Part shown: positions 51,776-59,809 of the stretch, one piece after another
Layout of the letters: every line of letters starts with the position of its first letter
Numbering within the stretch: the first letter of the stretch is position 1
NCBI RefSeq assembly: GCF_001425045.1
Contig: NZ_LMDJ01000007.1
Coordinates: 62,001-126,000 of the forward strand
Direction: 5' to 3'
Length of the DNA: 64,000 nt
DNA from: Massilia sp. Root351
Lineage (GTDB): Bacteria; Pseudomonadota; Gammaproteobacteria; Burkholderiales; Burkholderiaceae_D
Made by a program: the position numbers and the translations under genes
The notes under the pieces: generated by a model
What the model was told of the DNA's origin: nothing
The model's input: only the letters and a program-made list of their open reading frames with translations
Database searches by the model: none

Positions 51776-52258
51776 ATGATGAAACATGCATTCCAGGTCC
51801 TGTTTGCCGCCGTGCTGGCCTTGTCCATCGGTGGCGCCGCCCGCGCGCAGGACGCCGCCCACCGCGGCACAGCCGACGAGGCGGTGGCCATGGTGAAGAA
51901 AGCCGGCGCCTACATGGACAAGAACGGACGCGACAAGGCCATTGCCGCCTTCAACGACCCGAAGGGCGAATTCATCAAGGGCGATCTGTACGTCTTCATG
52001 TTCGGCACCACGGGCGAGCAGCAGGGCGTGGCGCTGGCGCATGGCCAGAACGCCAAGATGGTCAACAAGAACCTGACCGAGCTGAACGCCGGCGGCGTGT
52101 TTCCCATCAAGGAATTCCTGAAAGTGGCCAACAGCCCGGCCGGCAAGGGCTGGGTCTCGTACAAATGGCCCAATTCGGTGAGCAAGAACATGGAAGACAA
52201 ATCCACATATATCGAGAAATTCGGCGATGTGCTGATAGGCGTCGGCATCTACAAATAG
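51776..52258 (+). CDS. secreted single-Cache domain protein
   Basis: 160 residues: signal peptide (MMKHAFQVLFAAVLALSIGG..ARA) and one sCache_2-like domain (EAVAMVKKAGAYMDKNGRDKAIAAFNDPKGEF ... YVFMFGTTGEQ) ending WPNSVSKNMEDKSTYIEKFG. Cache domains bind small organic ligands; free-standing periplasmic versions occur beside sensors, but none is adjacent here. AAGGAG lies 7 bases before ATG 51776. Followed 40 bases later by an intrinsic terminator, so it is monocistronic. Confidence 0.85.
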   Translation: MMKHAFQVLFAAVLALSIGGAARAQDAAHRGTADEAVAMVKKAGAYMDKNGRDKAIAAFNDPKGEFIKGDLYVFMFGTTGEQQGVALAHGQNAKMVNKNLTELNAGGVFPIKEFLKVANSPAGKGWVSYKWPNSVSKNMEDKSTYIEKFGDVLIGVGIYK

Positions 52259-52297
52259 TCTGCCGCGAAAGTTCGGCTAAAATCCGCGATACAGCGC

Positions 52298-52330
52298 AAT
52301 ACGCCCCAGTAAAATGGGGCGTATTTTTTT
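52298..52330 (+). terminator. intrinsic terminator of the Cache gene
   Basis: Perfect 11-bp stem AATACGCCCCA / TGGGGCGTATT with 6-base loop GTAAAA, followed by seven T (52324-52330). It insulates the Cache gene from the tubulin-like operon downstream. Confidence 0.9.
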
Positions 52331-52338
52331 GTGGTGTC

Positions 52339-52369
52339 TTGCCCGAACCGCAAGGCGCTGCGTTATGAT
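52339..52369 (+). promoter_or_regulatory. candidate promoter of the tubulin-like operon
   Basis: A good -10 TATGAT (52364-52369) with -35 TTGCCC (52339-52344) at 19 bases, in the gap between the terminator and the first gene at 52438. The long spacer makes it weak or activator-dependent. It is the only promoter-like site I see before the six-gene unit. Confidence 0.4.
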
Positions 52370-52437
52370 GCAAAGAACAACTTGAGCTTGCCCAGGCGGA
52401 GCTCAGGTTCCGCAAGCGGATTAATTCGAGCACATAC

Positions 52438-54039
52438 ATGGCATACAGGTGGGAGACTTCCGACAGCGTCTGGCTGGAGGACGATGAAAGTGGGCAATTT
52501 CAGCTGGCGTCCAGCCAGGGCTTAAGCCGCATCGAGTGGCAGGCGCAGGCGCGCAGCCGCCTGCCGGACGTGGCGCAGCTATTGGGCGCGTCGCTGCCTG
52601 CGGGCTGCGCGCACGCGGCCATCTATCCGCAAGGCTTTGCGTACTGTCCGGAATGCGGCGCGGCGCTGCAGGCGTGCGCGCCGGCGGCGCAGCGCCTGCC
52701 CGCGTGGTGGGGGCCGAGCACGGCGCCGCTGCCGGTGAACGAGGCGCCGCTGCCGCGGCATGCGCCGCACGGCCTGCCGCTGACGGCGCTGCCGCTGGCG
52801 GCCAGCCTGGAATCACGGCCGCCGGAGCCGGAAGTGGGGCAGGCCGAATTGAAGATCCCGGCGCCGCCGAACGCGGTCTGCATGTTCGCGGCGGCGGACT
52901 TCGGCTTTGCCGCGCAGCGCTTGCTGGCGCTGGCTTACACCCGCAACGTGCTGCAGTACTGGGACCCGGCCGCCGCGCGCTGGCACGTCATGACGTGCGA
53001 AGATCATCTGGCGGACCTGAGCTTCAGCGCGTCGGCCTACGCCTGGCTGCCGGCGCATGGCGGCGCGCGGCGCGGCGAGGTGGCGCTGGTGCCGTCGGGA
53101 CAGGGGCTGGTGCGGCTGGTGATCAATCCGGTCAGCGAGAGTTTCCATACTGAAGTGGTGCTGTCGGCCCGGCTGGCCAGTTCGCCCGGCATGGTGGGGC
53201 GGCGCATGGCCTGCCTGATCGCGGCCCCCGCCGGCGTGCGCCTGTGGACGGCCGATGCCGAGGGAGCGGACGGAGAGACGCTGGAGATTGCGGCGGAACC
53301 GGGCACTTCGGCGGCGCCTGATGCGATCCCGGACCCGGATGCGGAGTCCGCAGGGCGGGTTGATCACCCGCCGGCCGCCGGCGGCGCGGTTCCGGCCGAA
53401 GGCTGGTCGCGCCCCTTGAGCTACGACGGAAAACTGATCTGGCTGCACGCGCAGGGCCATCTGCAATGGCGTCCCGGCAGCGCGCCGCAATGGCTGCCGT
53501 GGCCTGCGGACTGGGCGCCGCGCCTGCAGCTGGGCGCGCCGGCCCGCAGCCGCGACGGCCGCCTGTGGCAGATCGGCCATCACCAGGGCCAGGGCTATTC
53601 CTTCCGCGAGCTGGGCGTGGCGCAGGCACAGGAACACGCCTTGCTGGACGGCGCGCGGCTCGGCTTCGGCACGCTGCTGTTCCGGCGCGGCCACCAGGTC
53701 AAGAACGAACCGTGGGACGTGGAGAACGTGGAAGACCAGAGCCGCGATTCGGCGCTGGTGCTGCCGCTGCTGGAAAACGTCAGCAGCACGCGCAGCCAGC
53801 CCACCGGCCTGGTGCTGCGCATGGAGCGCCCGCCCGCCAAGGCCGAGGACGCGCTGGGCGGCGCGGTGATCCAGCGCACCCTGATCGAATGGGTGGGGCA
53901 GCGCAACGTGATCCTGGACGAGGCGGTGCGGCTGTCGCATCCGGGCGACTGCCAGCCCTTCGTGTACCACGATTGCCTGTGGCTGCACCACCCGAGCTGG
54001 AACGAGATTCGCGGCTGGCACTTGAAAGCGCTGCCATGA
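52438..54039 (+). CDS. zinc-ribbon, beta-rich protein; first gene of tubulin-like operon
   Basis: 533 residues, no signal or membrane helix, so cytoplasmic. Near residue 69 there is a single zinc-knuckle half FAYCPECGAAL with further Cys at about 57 and 79. The remainder is Trp-rich and beta-strand-rich with repeated short units (LQYWDPAAARWHVM; LIWLHAQGHLQWRPG; LWQIGHHQGQGYSF), suggesting a propeller-like fold, and closes with FVYHDCLWLHHPSWNEIRGW. I recognise no named family. Its stop overlaps the next start as ATGA, so it is translated with the vWA-like gene. The upstream ribosome site is weak (GAGC). Role inferred only from position: a soluble component of the tubulin-like machine. Confidence 0.7.
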   Translation: MAYRWETSDSVWLEDDESGQFQLASSQGLSRIEWQAQARSRLPDVAQLLGASLPAGCAHAAIYPQGFAYCPECGAALQACAPAAQRLPAWWGPSTAPLPVNEAPLPRHAPHGLPLTALPLAASLESRPPEPEVGQAELKIPAPPNAVCMFAAADFGFAAQRLLALAYTRNVLQYWDPAAARWHVMTCEDHLADLSFSASAYAWLPAHGGARRGEVALVPSGQGLVRLVINPVSESFHTEVVLSARLASSPGMVGRRMACLIAAPAGVRLWTADAEGADGETLEIAAEPGTSAAPDAIPDPDAESAGRVDHPPAAGGAVPAEGWSRPLSYDGKLIWLHAQGHLQWRPGSAPQWLPWPADWAPRLQLGAPARSRDGRLWQIGHHQGQGYSFRELGVAQAQEHALLDGARLGFGTLLFRRGHQVKNEPWDVENVEDQSRDSALVLPLLENVSSTRSQPTGLVLRMERPPAKAEDALGGAVIQRTLIEWVGQRNVILDEAVRLSHPGDCQPFVYHDCLWLHHPSWNEIRGWHLKALP

Positions 54040-55589
54040 TGCGGCTGGCCTTGCTGCGGCCCTCGCTGCGACCGGCGCCGTGCGCCGCGGCGCTGGCGTT
54101 GGCTTGCGCGTTGACTTTGCCGGGCGCGGCGCTGGCCGCGCCGGTGTCGCACGTTTTCCTGGTGCAGAACTCCGGCTGGATGGAGCCGTTCTACACCGAC
54201 CCCGCCTCGCCGTACAAGGCGCTGGTGACGGAAGTGGTGCTGGCCGCCATCCAGCCCGGCGATGCGCTGGTGCTGGCCGCCTTCAACCAAAGCCTGCCCG
54301 GTGCGCCGTCGCCCAAGGCGCTGCTGGCCGCGCAGGTGAACGACAAGCCGCAGCGCGCCGCCGTGGCGGGCGCGCTGGCGCCGTTGACGACCGCTAAAAA
54401 GCCCGGCAGCAGCGCCCTGGCCGACACCGACCTGGGCGAGGCGGTCAGCGCTTCCATCGCCACAGCGCTGGGCGGCAAGCCGGGCCTGATCTGGCTGTTT
54501 ACCAATAACAAGAACAGCCCGAACAACGACCAGGCCACCGCGCAGCGCAACCGCGAATTTTATGAACTGATCCACCACGGCGGCAGCATCAAGAAGGCGC
54601 TGGCCTTCCCGTTGCACATGCCGGTGCAGGGCCGCTACAGCGCCAACGGCATGATGATCTACGTGTTCGCTATCGGCGACGAAGGGGCGCGCGGACTGGA
54701 TGCGCTGCTGGGCGCCGGCCGCCTGCAGAAGGTCATCACCGAGCCGCCGGCACGCCTCAAGCCGCTGGACCAGGACACCGTGCGCCTGTACCCTGCGAAA
54801 GTGGAGAATGTGCCCGGCGTGGCGTTTTCCACCCAGCCCAACGGCATCCTGCGCGCCGACATCGATGCCGGCGCGTCCGCTGCCGCCGCTGCCGGGGCCG
54901 GCGGCACGCCGGACGCGCGCATCCAGTGGCGCCTGGAGAACACCATCTATCCGTACACCATCACCAGCGCGCGCCTGGCCGCGCGCTCCGTGCTGGCCGG
55001 CGCCGAGAAGCCCATCGTGCTGGGCGCCGGCACGGTGAACGGACTGGCGCCCGGCAAATCGCAGCCGCTGTCGTCCACCATGCAGCTGCCGGTGGCGCAC
55101 TTGCCGGGCAAATGGTCGCTGGAAGCGGTGAAGGCGGCCGGTTCCGCAGCTGTGCTGCCCGGCGCCATCGAAGTGCAGCTGAGCGAGCAGAAGCTGGAAC
55201 TGTCGCAAGCCTTCCGCGAGCGCATGGCCAAGCTGTTCCCCGGCGATCCGCTGCCCGACATCTTCACCCCGCCCAGCCAGGTGCAAGGCTCGCGCGCGGT
55301 GCTGCCGCTGGAGGTGCGCATGCAGTTCGGCGTCGCGCCCTTGCTGGCGCTGATCGGCGGCCTGGCGGCGCTGCTGCTGGCCGGCTTCGGCGCGGTGATG
55401 GCCGCCACGCGCCCACGCAAGGTGCAGGTCACCGTGGAAGGCGAATTGCGCACGCTGCACGTCAAGGCCGGCAACAGCCAGCCGCTGTTCGACAAGGCCG
55501 GCAACAAGGTCGCTGTGCTCAACACCAGCTTATTTGGAAACACGCTGACGGACCTGCGCGAAGGTGCGCAGGTCCGCCTCGGCCGCTAA
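54036..55589 (+). CDS. exported membrane-anchored protein with degenerate vWA-like domain
   Basis: 517 residues. A signal peptide (hydrophobic 17-35, ALALACALTLPGAALA) leads to a vWA-like domain. The metal-site motif DxSxS is replaced by QNSGW (residues 44-48), the Thr region reads ADTDLGEAVSAS, and the third position is in LIWLFTNNKNSPNND, where Asp is replaced by Asn. Metal binding is therefore doubtful although the fold pattern holds. A beta-rich periplasmic part follows, then a membrane helix (about 430-452, LLALIGGLAALLLAGFGAV) and a cytoplasmic C-terminal domain of about 60 residues (VQVTVEGELRTLHVKAGNSQ). It therefore spans the membrane and could link periplasm to the cytoplasmic tubulin-like protein. 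Coupled to its upstream gene. Confidence 0.72.
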   Translation: MMRLALLRPSLRPAPCAAALALACALTLPGAALAAPVSHVFLVQNSGWMEPFYTDPASPYKALVTEVVLAAIQPGDALVLAAFNQSLPGAPSPKALLAAQVNDKPQRAAVAGALAPLTTAKKPGSSALADTDLGEAVSASIATALGGKPGLIWLFTNNKNSPNNDQATAQRNREFYELIHHGGSIKKALAFPLHMPVQGRYSANGMMIYVFAIGDEGARGLDALLGAGRLQKVITEPPARLKPLDQDTVRLYPAKVENVPGVAFSTQPNGILRADIDAGASAAAAAGAGGTPDARIQWRLENTIYPYTITSARLAARSVLAGAEKPIVLGAGTVNGLAPGKSQPLSSTMQLPVAHLPGKWSLEAVKAAGSAAVLPGAIEVQLSEQKLELSQAFRERMAKLFPGDPLPDIFTPPSQVQGSRAVLPLEVRMQFGVAPLLALIGGLAALLLAGFGAVMAATRPRKVQVTVEGELRTLHVKAGNSQPLFDKAGNKVAVLNTSLFGNTLTDLREGAQVRLGR

Positions 55590-55614
55590 CTGCTTACATC
55601 GAGGATCAACCAGA

Positions 55615-56094
55615 ATGCAAAACAATACCGACCCAGGCTTCAAGATCCCCGGCAACCAGGCCGACCCGAACGCCAAGCCGCCGGCCGAACCCACGCTGTC
55701 GCCGGTACCGCCCGGCGCCGCACCGGCCGCCACTGCTCCCGGCGCGCCGGGAGCCGCAGGCGCACCGATCGAGGTGGCGCCCGTGCAGGGGGCGCCGGCG
55801 ACGGACACCTCCACGCGCGATCTGGCCATTGGCGGCGCAGTGTTCCTGGTGCTGCTGATCGTGTTCTTCTTCGCCCGCAACGCCTACAGCAACCACCTGG
55901 TGCGCCGCCGCGTGGCGCCGTCCTCGGCCGACACGGCGGGCTGGCTGATGTTCTTCGGCCTGGCCTTCATGAGCGCCGCCGCCGTGCTGGCCATTCTGAA
56001 CGCCGGCAAATTCCTCACCGTGGCCATCACCGGCACCTTGCTCGTCCTCGGCATCGCCTCGCTGGCGGGCGCGCTGGTGACGGGCCGCCGTTAA
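55615..56094 (+). CDS. three-helix membrane protein of tubulin-like operon
   Basis: 159 residues; ATG 55615 with GAGGA about 9 bases upstream. It has a Pro/Ala-rich soluble N-terminus (residues 1-62) and then three helices: about 66-84 (AIGGAVFLVLLIVFFFA), 104-124 (WLMFFGLAFMSAAAVLAIL) and 130-155 (FLTVAITGTLLVLGIASLAG). Basic residues after helix 1 (YSNHLVRRRV) favour a cytoplasmic loop there. No family recognised. It lies 25 bases after the vWA-like gene and 21 before the tubulin-like gene, so a membrane component of the same complex is likely (inference). Confidence 0.7.
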   Translation: MQNNTDPGFKIPGNQADPNAKPPAEPTLSPVPPGAAPAATAPGAPGAAGAPIEVAPVQGAPATDTSTRDLAIGGAVFLVLLIVFFFARNAYSNHLVRRRVAPSSADTAGWLMFFGLAFMSAAAVLAILNAGKFLTVAITGTLLVLGIASLAGALVTGRR

Positions 56095-56115
56095 ACCAGG
56101 AGCCCAGGAGAGACC

Positions 56116-59100
56116 ATGGCAGAATTCCAGAACAACGGCAGCGGCGCCAGCAAAAAGGCCGAACTCAAGGTAGACCTGCGCCCCACGCTGTTCATCGGCG
56201 CGGGCGGCACCGGCATGGAAGTGATGATGCGCATCCGCCGCCGCATCCTGTCGGCGGTGTGGAACCGCCGCCACCCCACGCGCGTGGAAGCCATCGGCCA
56301 GTTCCCGGTGGCGCGCTTCCTGCACGTGGACCTGGACAGCGGCGCCGTGATTGACGAAGGCAAGTCGCAGCGCAGCGACCCGTGGTACGAGCTGGTGAAA
56401 CTGAGCGACGAGGAACGCCTGGTCGAATCGATCGACCTGCAGCAGTACCATGAGTCCGACGACAGCCTGGCGCGCTTCCCGCTGATCGAAAGCTGGATGC
56501 CGCTGCGGCCGAAGAAACTGCGCTCGTTGGGCATCGACCCGTCCAAGGGCGCAGGCCAGATCCGCGCCGTGGCGCGGCTTTACCTGTACGACAAATACCC
56601 CAAGCTGCGCGGCCGCATCAAGGGCGCGCTGAACTTCCTGAGCAGTAACGCGGGCAACGAGCGCAAGGAAAACTACCAGCGCCTCGGCCTGCAGGTGGAC
56701 ACGTCCAAGTTCCGCATCGTCGTCATCGGTTCCAACGCCGGCGGCACCGGCGCCGGCACCGCCATGGACCTGGGCTGGATCGCCAAGGCCATCGCGCGCC
56801 AGGAAGTGTCGGACAGCCAGGTGGACCTGGTGATGTTCATGCCGTCCGGTTACGCCAAGGCCAACAAGGAGCGCACCGAAGCCAACGCCTATGCCACGCT
56901 GATGGAGCTGGAAACGGCCATGCGCGACATGAACGCGCAGGTGCGCTGGGCCGACCCGGACAGCCTGACGGGCCGTGGCGCGCCGTTCGACGACGTGTAT
57001 TTCGTCGATACCGCGAACTTGGCCAACAAGGCCACGCAGGACGTGAAAGACGTGTACCAGATGGTGGCCGATTCGCTGTTCGAGGACTTCGCCTCGGCCG
57101 ATTTCGCCAACCGCAAGCGCTCGGTGGCGGTCAACCAGCAGCAGCACAAGCTGGGACCGTTCAACCCGCGCGTGCCGGAGCAGCGCTTCGGCGACATGCG
57201 ACTGTCCTATTCCAAGGTCTATTCTGCCTTCGGCCAGGCCGTGCTGGACACGCAGCAAAGCCTGCGCGAAGACATCCGCGCCTACGAGCTGGCAGGGCTG
57301 ATGGTGAAAGCCTTCTTCGGCCTGCTGGGCAGCGATGGCAGCAAGGCGCGCCGCGCCGGCGATCAGGAACGCGACGTCTTTATGCGCGAGCAGATGGCGA
57401 TGTCCGAACACCCGTTCGACGAGTTCCCGGATTTCAAGAAGGGCACGGTGGACGTGGCGCCGTTCCAGGAATACGCGCTCACCGACCAGCTGTTGATGGA
57501 CAAGGATGAACGCTCGCTGCTGGAGCGCGTCGAGAGCAAGGTGCAGCTGGAGATCGACCGCATCATGGGCGACTACGAGCTGAAACAATGGCGCGAGAAG
57601 GTGGCCGAACTGCTGCCGCACCTGGAGCGTGACGCCATCCGCGAGGCCGGCGCCACCGCCGAGACCAGCGAGGACCGTCTGAAGCGCCACACGGCCGAAC
57701 TGCTGCAGCGCCTGAAGGGCCGCGCGCGCGAGCAGCTGTATGCGCTGCTGGACGACCGCAAGCAGGGCGGGCTGGAGTTCGTGCTGTCGCTGCTGGAGCA
57801 GATCAAGGCGCGCATTTCGCAGCGCGACCTGGTGCACATGGAACGCAACGGCAAGCGCTATCGCGACATCCGCGACGCGCTGCGCACGCGCCAGGTGGAG
57901 GAATCGCTGAACAACCTGTCGCAGGCAGCGGCCAAGATGTTCGGCAGCGAGGCGCAGTCGCGCGAAGTGATGGCGCACCTGAAGCGCGACATCGCCGACT
58001 ATCTGCGCTTCCATATGCTGGCGGTCGCGGCGGGGCAGTCGGTCGAGCTGCTGCGTTCCATGTCGGCCTGGCTGGGCGACACGCAGTCGGTGGACGAGCA
58101 GGGCCAGGCGGTGTGGAGCGGCATCGCCGGCGAACTGCAGGAGGGGCGGCGCTGCGTGGAAGCCATGCTGGGTGCGGTGGACCAGCGCATTGCGCAGCTG
58201 CGCGCCGACGCGCAGCACGAACACGCCACCTACATGAAGCTGGCCAGCGACACGGTGCCGGAGGCGGTCAAGCTCACCGGCGACATCAGCGTATGGAGCG
58301 AGGAAGTACTGCTGGAGTTCGGCGGCTCGGCGCGCCTGTTCCCGCAGCTGGGCGACGAGAAGCTGCGCTCGGCGCTGTTGCTCAAGCTGTTCCGCCGCGC
58401 GCAGACGCAGTTGAGCAGTGAACAGCTGGACCAAGGCCAGTCGCCGCCCGACCCGCTGCTGGAGCGGCTGATGGCGATGTCGCCGCAAGAGCGGCAGCAC
58501 ACCTTCAACGAATGGATACGCAGCGCCATGCCGTGGGTGAATGCGCGCTTCTCGGCCGAGTTCACGCCCAACGCGGACCAGTTCAAGTGCTTTATCGGCG
58601 TGGGCGATGCCAATGCATGGCGCAAGCTGGAGGCGGAGATCAAGGCGGCGGTGCCGACCGGCTTCTTCCACGGCGACCTGGTGAGCATCGTCAACACCGG
58701 CATCGGCGGCAGGGCGGTGTGCTACATCGAGCTGTCCGGCGTGCCGATGACGGTGCTGCGCGGACTGCCGACCTGGCGCACTTCGTACCAGATCGAGAAT
58801 CCCAAGATCCCGACGCACCTGCATTTCGACTCCACGCGCTTCCGCCACCCCATCGCGCCGTCGATGGATGAGCTGAACCGCCTGGCGGACGACTACGAGT
58901 GGTTCCTGCAGGCGATTGCGCTGGGCGTCATCAAGCGCAAGGCGGACCTGGCGGACCGCGAGGCGCTGTTCCAGCCGCGCGGCCAGTACCTGTTCGAAGT
59001 GGAGCAGGGCTCGGGCGAATGGCTGCAGATCGGCAACGAGTTCGCCATCCGCTCCAACGGTCTGCCAGCCTACTACCGCGACCAGGTGGTCGGCGCGGTG

Positions 59101-59796
59101 CAGCAGCGCCTGGCCCGCATGGGCGCGCACCAGTTCGTGCTGCTGGCGGCGCTGATGCGCTACTACCAGCACCGGGTGTACCAGCCCAAGCTGGAGGTGG
59201 ACGAGACGGGCGCCGAACTGCCGTCGCCGTCGCTGCCCAATATTACCGCCAAGCGCCTGCACGACGAGTGGGTGAAGCGCGCGCAGGCCTTGAGCGCCGG
59301 CCTGGAGCCGGGAACGGTTGCGTCTGTGGAGCGCGCGCTGGAGTCGCTGGCGGCGTGGAGCGACCCGGTTGCCGGATCGTCCACCGACGCCTACAGCTGG
59401 GAAGTGCAGCATGCGGTGGACAAGCGCGTGCTCAAGCCGGAGATGCTCGCCAGCGACGCGGCTGCGGCGCGCGTGCTGGCGCCTGCAAGCGTGGCCCCGC
59501 CGGCTGCTGCGGCGGTTTCCGCGTCTTCCTCGCCTTCCGCGCTTCCGGTGGCTGCAGCGCCTGTGGCCATGCGCTACAAGGTGTTCGTCAACAAAACGCA
59601 GCAGGGGCCGTACACGCTGCCGGAGCTGGCGCAGCGCATCACGGCCGGTGAAGTGGACGGCAATACCAAAGTGTGGAACATGCAGTGGGTTCCGCGCGTC
59701 GACCAGTGGAAGCTGGCCAGCGAGATGCCGGACATCGCGCCGCTGCTTGGCGCCGCGATTCCCGATCCGCATGACGATATTCCCGATCCAGAATAA
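56116..59796 (+). CDS. tubulin/FtsZ-superfamily protein with C-terminal GYF-like domain
   Basis: 1226 residues. The N-terminus has the tubulin-type phosphate loop LFIGAGGTGMEVMMRI (Gly28 on) and the tubulin signature in VVIGSNAGGTGAGTAMDLG (G209-T215, equal to GGGTGSG of FtsZ). DLVMFMPSGYAKANKERTEANAYAT follows, as expected for the GTPase core (Tubulin_2-type, about residues 20-400). A long, mostly helical middle (about 430-800) with coiled-coil character (KVQLEIDRIMGDYELKQWREK) leads to a mixed domain (800-1100). An Ala/Pro/Ser linker then joins a GYF_2-like domain (about 1152-1212: RYKVFVNKTQQGPYTLPELA...WNMQWVPRVDQWKLAS) that should bind a Pro-rich partner. Cytoplasmic, likely a nucleotide-dependent polymer former. 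Operon partners are a vWA-like membrane protein, two zinc-ribbon proteins and a lipoprotein. Much longer than FtsZ; not a cell-division FtsZ. Confidence 0.85.
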   Translation: MAEFQNNGSGASKKAELKVDLRPTLFIGAGGTGMEVMMRIRRRILSAVWNRRHPTRVEAIGQFPVARFLHVDLDSGAVIDEGKSQRSDPWYELVKLSDEERLVESIDLQQYHESDDSLARFPLIESWMPLRPKKLRSLGIDPSKGAGQIRAVARLYLYDKYPKLRGRIKGALNFLSSNAGNERKENYQRLGLQVDTSKFRIVVIGSNAGGTGAGTAMDLGWIAKAIARQEVSDSQVDLVMFMPSGYAKANKERTEANAYATLMELETAMRDMNAQVRWADPDSLTGRGAPFDDVYFVDTANLANKATQDVKDVYQMVADSLFEDFASADFANRKRSVAVNQQQHKLGPFNPRVPEQRFGDMRLSYSKVYSAFGQAVLDTQQSLREDIRAYELAGLMVKAFFGLLGSDGSKARRAGDQERDVFMREQMAMSEHPFDEFPDFKKGTVDVAPFQEYALTDQLLMDKDERSLLERVESKVQLEIDRIMGDYELKQWREKVAELLPHLERDAIREAGATAETSEDRLKRHTAELLQRLKGRAREQLYALLDDRKQGGLEFVLSLLEQIKARISQRDLVHMERNGKRYRDIRDALRTRQVEESLNNLSQAAAKMFGSEAQSREVMAHLKRDIADYLRFHMLAVAAGQSVELLRSMSAWLGDTQSVDEQGQAVWSGIAGELQEGRRCVEAMLGAVDQRIAQLRADAQHEHATYMKLASDTVPEAVKLTGDISVWSEEVLLEFGGSARLFPQLGDEKLRSALLLKLFRRAQTQLSSEQLDQGQSPPDPLLERLMAMSPQERQHTFNEWIRSAMPWVNARFSAEFTPNADQFKCFIGVGDANAWRKLEAEIKAAVPTGFFHGDLVSIVNTGIGGRAVCYIELSGVPMTVLRGLPTWRTSYQIENPKIPTHLHFDSTRFRHPIAPSMDELNRLADDYEWFLQAIALGVIKRKADLADREALFQPRGQYLFEVEQGSGEWLQIGNEFAIRSNGLPAYYRDQVVGAVQQRLARMGAHQFVLLAALMRYYQHRVYQPKLEVDETGAELPSPSLPNITAKRLHDEWVKRAQALSAGLEPGTVASVERALESLAAWSDPVAGSSTDAYSWEVQHAVDKRVLKPEMLASDAAAARVLAPASVAPPAAAAVSASSSPSALPVAAAPVAMRYKVFVNKTQQGPYTLPELAQRITAGEVDGNTKVWNMQWVPRVDQWKLASEMPDIAPLLGAAIPDPHDDIPDPE

Positions 59797-59809
59797 GGAA
59801 GGCTGAGCA

